Source of the DNA: Oncomelania hupensis
Taxonomy: Eukaryota; Mollusca; Gastropoda; Littorinimorpha; Pomatiopsidae
Assembly (NCBI GenBank): GCA_036898135.1
Contig: CM072525.1
Coordinates: 24,708,887-24,772,886, forward strand
Length of the DNA stretch: 64,000 nucleotides
Reading direction: 5' to 3'
Under the pieces are notes generated by a model. That model saw only the letters and a list, made by a program, of their open reading frames with translations, did no database searches and had not been told where the DNA came from. Shown piece by piece: positions 37,801 to 43,800 of the stretch. The stretch's first letter is position 1, and every line of letters begins with the position of its first letter. Both the position numbers and the translations under genes were made by a program.

Positions 37801-40800
37801 ACTTTATTATGTTATCTCCCCAGTTGATTTGTTTAACACAACTTATCTTTGTTCAAACAAGTATCTGTAAAGTTTCAGTTTCTTTGTTTAATCATAATGT
37901 TATTTTAAACAACTATCGACCCCGTTTGAAAAGGGGGGATGTTATAGTATTGGAAATACTATACTTTTGTTATGTTATACGAAACTATGTTATGTTACGA
38001 AACAAAGGGGATACCCGGAGTGGTGGCTACCCGGAGCGGTGGCTTTAGGTGGGCTGTGGCTTGAACATGGAGGTTGGAATAAACTAAAATTGAAACGTTT
38101 ATCTGTTACGTTGAAACGTGTACGAAAGTATGTTGGAAGCGCGCACGATAGATCTAATCGTTTCGTTTTGCAAAGTATTCAATAATGGAGTTTATTTACC
38201 TTTGATTTGAGTTTGCATTGTTGTTAGGAGAGGCTTTGTATAACGTTGATAATTTTCGTTAGTCGATATAGTTGTAGAATTTTCGGGATCTGCAGGTTTA
38301 TTACTGTCGATAGAAATTTCCCGATGGATATCGAAGGTCGTGAATGTTCCCGGAAGTAGAGGAAATGTGTATGACGTAAGCCAGTGATGACGATCTTTAG
38401 TTCAATTGGTGGCAGTGCGTCATTTCTACCGTGTACCAAATTGTTCGAGAAAAGAGAGAGGTTATTTAATCGTGTGCCGAGTTGTTGTTGAGAGTAAAGT
38501 TGTTGATAGTGATTTAAAGAGTTGCTGTGAAAGTTGTTGAGTTGAGTTGAGAATTGTATGCAGTTGTTGGTGTGTGCTGAATAAAAAGTGGAAAACTTCA
38601 TACGTCGACTTAGTGACTTGTATGCTGTTTGGACGGGTTGCGTGGATAAACGAATCTGAGTTACACACCTTATCAGGACTTCAGCATCGGGGCTGAATCA
38701 GATACTGATAAAGAAAACACCATCATCGAACAGAGTGTAACATTTTGGGGGTCAAGCCGCGATTCACGCCATAGCCAAGGGTTCAACTGCTACAACAAGC
38801 GAGTCAACGTTACGAGAGGCAGTCATCGAGGGTAGCCGCCAACGAGTTGCGTCGAGAGGGGCCAACATACTGGGACTACATCACCGATAGGTTCGGGTTG
38901 ACTGCAAGGGCGTGTAGTCGCCGAAGAGTTGCTTCGTGAGCGAACAACAGATCGGGACTACGTGGCTGCCGCAGGACTACGTCGAGGGACAGTCTCGGAG
39001 CTACATCGCCAGTGTTACAGGGAGCGACGAGCGGACGTCGCGTCTACTTCAGCACAGGAGCGTATACATCAACACCAGCGTGGTGCAGCGTCGCATACGA
39101 CGAGGACAGCGGGGCCTGCGTCAGCGAAGGCGACTAGTGACAAGCATCAGCGCTACTGCAGAAAGCGTGCTGTTCTAGAACAGTCTAGAAAGGTACAGCA
39201 CAGTCAAGAACTTTCCAGAAAAGAACCTTCCAGAAAAGAACTTTCCAGAAAAGAACTTTCCAGAAGCATCAAGATGGCTGACTTCTGGCAGAAAGGGATT
39301 CAACTGAATCTAAAAGGGAAACAGTTGACGGAGTACGTCAAATCCCAGGAGAGAATACAAGAACGAGAATTAGAAGAGCAGCGTCGCCGTGAAGAAAGAG
39401 AATTGGAAGAGAAGCGTCTAGAAAAAGAAATAGAACTAGAACAGAAGCGTCTAGCGATTGAACAGCAGCGGCAAGAAAAAGAAGAGCAACGACGTCGTGA
39501 AGAAAGAGAATTTGAACTGAAGCGTCTGGAAATTGAACAGCAGCAGCAAGAAAGAGATCGTCAGTACCAGCTAGAGTTGGCGCGTATCCAAAACAATCAG
39601 CATGCGCCACAAGTCACCAACGACCATACGGCTCCAAAATTGCCAGCTTTCGTCGACGGGAAGGACCAGATTGACAGTTATCTGGCGAGATTCGAAAGGT
39701 TCGCTGAAAGCTCTAACTGGCAACCTCAAGACTGGGCAATTCGACTGAGTGCACTTCTGACGGGGCAAGCACTCGAAGTTTACACCAGACTGTCGAACGA
39801 TGACGCCAAAAACTACGACGTCTTGAAAGAGGCCCTGTTGCAGTGCTACAACTTTACAGAGAAGGGCTACCGTAAACGCTTCCGTGAATGCCGGCCTAAG
39901 TCAGACGAGACGCCAAAGCAGTTTGTGGAGCGCCTGTCGTCATATCTACATAAGTGGGTGGAGTTATCAGGCGAAACGAAGTCTTACGACAGTCTCCATG
40001 ACCTGATCGTGAAGGAACAATTTCTCAATGCCTGTCACTAGCGACCCACTTAGAAGAACAAAAGCTGCAGACGCTTAAAGATGTGACTGAGGCTGCTGAA
40101 AGATATCTCATCGCTCATGGGAAAACCCTGGGGCCACCCAGCGCGACGAAACATTTTCAGAAGACTGGAAACCATGTGAACCAGATCCAGGGAAGCCAGA
40201 CGAGCCAGAGACAGACAGACTCCACGCCTCCTCCCAGGGAAGGGCATTCAAGAGGCTGTTTCACCTGCAACGCTACAGACCACAGAGCGGCTAACTGTCC
40301 TCAAAACAAAAGTAGCGGACAGCGGAGCAGTACGGACAACGCAGCGGCGGGCAACCGACAGAGACGTTTCTCCAATCAACGGCAAACCAGTAGATCTGAC
40401 CATCAAGTGTGCGGCGGGAGCGTCATTCTTCCGAGTGAGACCGAGCGCACAGCTACCCCTGCGGACGTGCAAGAGTGCATGACGATGGCCAACTTCTCCT
40501 TGCCAACGGAAATCCATCCCCGTCGTCGCCAGCGCAGCTGTGACCGTACAGAACATGCCTGTTTCCAAGGGACGCGTCGGAAATCATGAAGTGACTGTTT
40601 TAAGAGACTCTGGCTGCAGTGGGGTCATCGTCAGAGAAGACCTAATCGCTAAAGAACAGTTCACTGGCGATTCAAAATGGACACTTATGGCCGACAGCAA
40701 ATGTGTGAAAGCGCCAGTTGCGAAGATTCATGTCAACACCCCTTTCTACATAGGCGAAGTCGAAGCGGTTTGCCTGAAGAAGCCGCTGTATGATTTGATG

Positions 40801-43800
40801 ATCGGGAATATCGACGGCGCGAGACGACCCGACGACCCCGATCCAGAGTGGAGTCCTGCCTCAACCCAACGCGTCGAAGTTGTGGAGGAGGATCCATTGC
40901 CATTTCCCGATGGAGACCTTACAGAGCTGCTACGGGACAATGTGGTTACTCCGGCTCAGCCCTGCCGACCAGAGATCGTCGGTGCTGTTACTACCAGGGC
41001 CCAGGCCAAGAGAGACAAGACGTCTACGCCACTGAAGGTCGCCGACAACTCTAAAGCTGCCATCGTGGACAGAGATAAGCTGATCCAGCTCCAGGAAGCT
41101 GATAGTACTTTAAACAAGTACAGGAACCGCCAAGACCACGTGACCAAAGGCAGTGGTACGGTCTATTTTGAGGTGAAGGCCAAGATCCTGTACGAATCTT
41201 CCAGCACCCGAGGGTCAACGGAGGGAAACCACTACGTCAAGTATTGGTACCGTTACCCCTAAGGCGCCAGGTGATGGAAGTAGCGCATGACTCAATCATG
41301 GGAGGTCACCTAGGGTATCAAGAAGACGTCGGATAGAATCCAGGCGGTGTTCTACTGGCCAGGACTTCATGCGGACGTCAGCCGTTTCTGCCGATCATGT
41401 GACATTTGCCAGAAGACCATACCTCGAGGAAGGGTCCCGAAAGTGCCTATGCAGAGGATGCCTCTGATCGACCGACCTTTCAAGAGGGTGGCCTTAGACT
41501 TAATCGGCGAAATAAGACCTCCGAGTGAAGAAGGTCATCGATGGGTACTGACTTTAGTGGACTATGCGACTCGGTACCCAGAAGCAGTGCCACTGAAGAA
41601 GATTGACACTGAAACTGTAGCAGAGGCACTGGTGGACATGTTCAGTAGACTTGGAGTGCCTGAAGAAATTCTGACAGACCTCGGGACGCAGTTCGTCTCT
41701 GACTGCATGAAGGAGGTCAACAGACTGCTGAGCATCCGGCATTTGACTACGACACCCTACCATCCGATGTGCAACGGGCTTGTCGAGAAGTTCAATGCTA
41801 CGCTGAAGTCCACCCTGAAGAAACTATGCAGCGAGCAGCCCAGACAATGGCATCGCTATATAAACGCCTTACGTTTCGCCTACAGAGAAGTACCGCAGGA
41901 GTCCACCGGCTTTTCTCCGTTCGAGCTGCTGTACGGAAGAACCATCCGAGGGCCGATGCACATCCTAAAAGAACTGTGGACGAAAGAAGTAGACACCCCA
42001 GAGGTGAAGAACAGTTACCAGTACGTGTTTGAGCTACGAGAGAAGCTGGAGCAGACTCTCGAGATAGCCAGAGAAAACCAGAAGAAGTCCCAGGACTGTG
42101 GAAAGCACTACTATGACCGTAGGGCTGTGAGCAGGAAGTTTAAACCTGGCAACAAAGTGCTGGTGCTGCTACCTACCGATCATAATAAGTTGCTGATGCA
42201 GTGGAAAGGCCCGTACGAAGTGGAGACCGTGGTGGGGATCAACGACTACAAAGTGAAGGTCGGCCAGCATTCCAAGATATACCACGCCAACCTCCTTAAG
42301 CTGTACGTGGAAAGGCCGTCAGAGACTGTACGCGCAGCAACAGCGGCTGTGATAGACGACAGCTTTGACAGCGAGGAACTGTTGGAACTGGGAGACTTCC
42401 ACAGCAAAGAATGCATCGATGATGTTAAGCTAGGACCGTGCTTGACGGAAGGTCAAACGTTGGAGCTCGAGGACCTTATGGGCGAGTTTCCCCCTAACTT
42501 CACTGATGTCCCAGGCTCTACGACTTTGGACGAACATGAAGTCCACACCCAGACCTGGAAGGAGCATCTGCAGACCTTGAGGGAGCCGTTCCACCGTCCC
42601 GCAGAAGCCAACCTGACCGTGAGACCCAGCGAATGCATTCTGGGAGCTGACAACGTCGACTGCGTCGGACATCCGACGGGAGAGGAAGACAACGGAGGAT
42701 GCACTGACTCCAGGAAAGCCCACGAGATCACTGTCTTTGACCCTGGGCCGATGACGACCGCAACTGACGAGGGCGTCGTTTCCTTGCGGTTGAAAGAACA
42801 TTGACCTTGTGTGAATGAACTGTGAACATTGACAGTATCCAGAAAGACTTGCGGATGAAAAACATGGACTCTGTGTATATAAACTGAGAACATTGACAGT
42901 AAATGAGACAGTCTAAATTAAGTTTTAGTTCTGTACATTGTTTGTGCATTACGTTTCAACGTTGTTGAAAGAAATTGGGTAAATTTCTTCTTGAGTGGGG
43001 GGTTATGTTACGTTGAAACGCGTACGAAAGTATGTCGGAAGCGCGCACGATAGATCTAATCGTTTCGTTTTGCAAAGTATTCAATAATGGAGTTTATTTA
43101 CCTTTGATTTGAGTTTGCATTGTTGTTAGGAGAGGCTTTGTATAACGTTGATAATTTTCGTTAGTCGATATAGTTGTAGAATTTTCGGGATCTGCAGGTT
43201 TATTACTGTCGATAGAAATTTCCCGATGGATATCGAAGGTCGTGAATGTTCCCGGAAGTAGAGGAAATGTGTATGACGTAAGCCAGTGATGACGATCTTT
43301 AGTTCAATTGGTGGCAGTGCGTCATTTCTACCGTGTACCAAATTGTTCGAGAAAAGAGAGAGGTTATTTAATCGTGTGCCGAGTTGTTGTTGAGAGTAAA
43401 GTTGTTGATAGTGATTTAAAGAGTTGCTGTGAAAGTTGTTGAGTTGAGTTGAGAATTGTATGCAGTTGTTGGTGTGTGCTGAATAAAAAGTGGAAAACTT
43501 CATACGTCGACTTAGTGACTTGTATGCTGTTTGGACGGGTTGCGTGGATAAACGAATCTGAGTTACACACCTTATCAGGACTTCAGCATCGGGGCTGAAT
43601 CAGATACTGATAAAGAAAACACCATCATCGAACAGAGTGTAACATTATCAATCTTGTGTATATCTATGTGAAATAGTGCACTCACATCAGATGGGAGATT
43701 GGAGGTGGTAGGATACATGCGTGCATACATATGTACATATGTACATGTGTACTCATCTATTCATCCATACATTCCTATAAGATACATGCGTGCATACATA

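Larger units (their letters stand above)
38104..43644 (+). mobile_element. LTR retrotransposon B: RT-deleted Gmr1-type element
   Basis: Two 639-bp LTRs (38104-38742, 43006-43644), TG...CA, flanked by a perfect 5-bp duplication TTATC (38099-38103, 43645-43649). I see two differences between the LTRs, both near their start. The internal region matches element A over its length and carries the same fused RT deletion, but has several small indels. In intron 18, sense orientation. Confidence 0.95.

Noticed and set aside
38224..38601. Identical 125-codon minus-strand frames in both LTRs of element B (also 43126-43503)
   Set aside because: Identity reflects LTR duplication; composition is low-complexity and the frame is not kept in element A's LTR.
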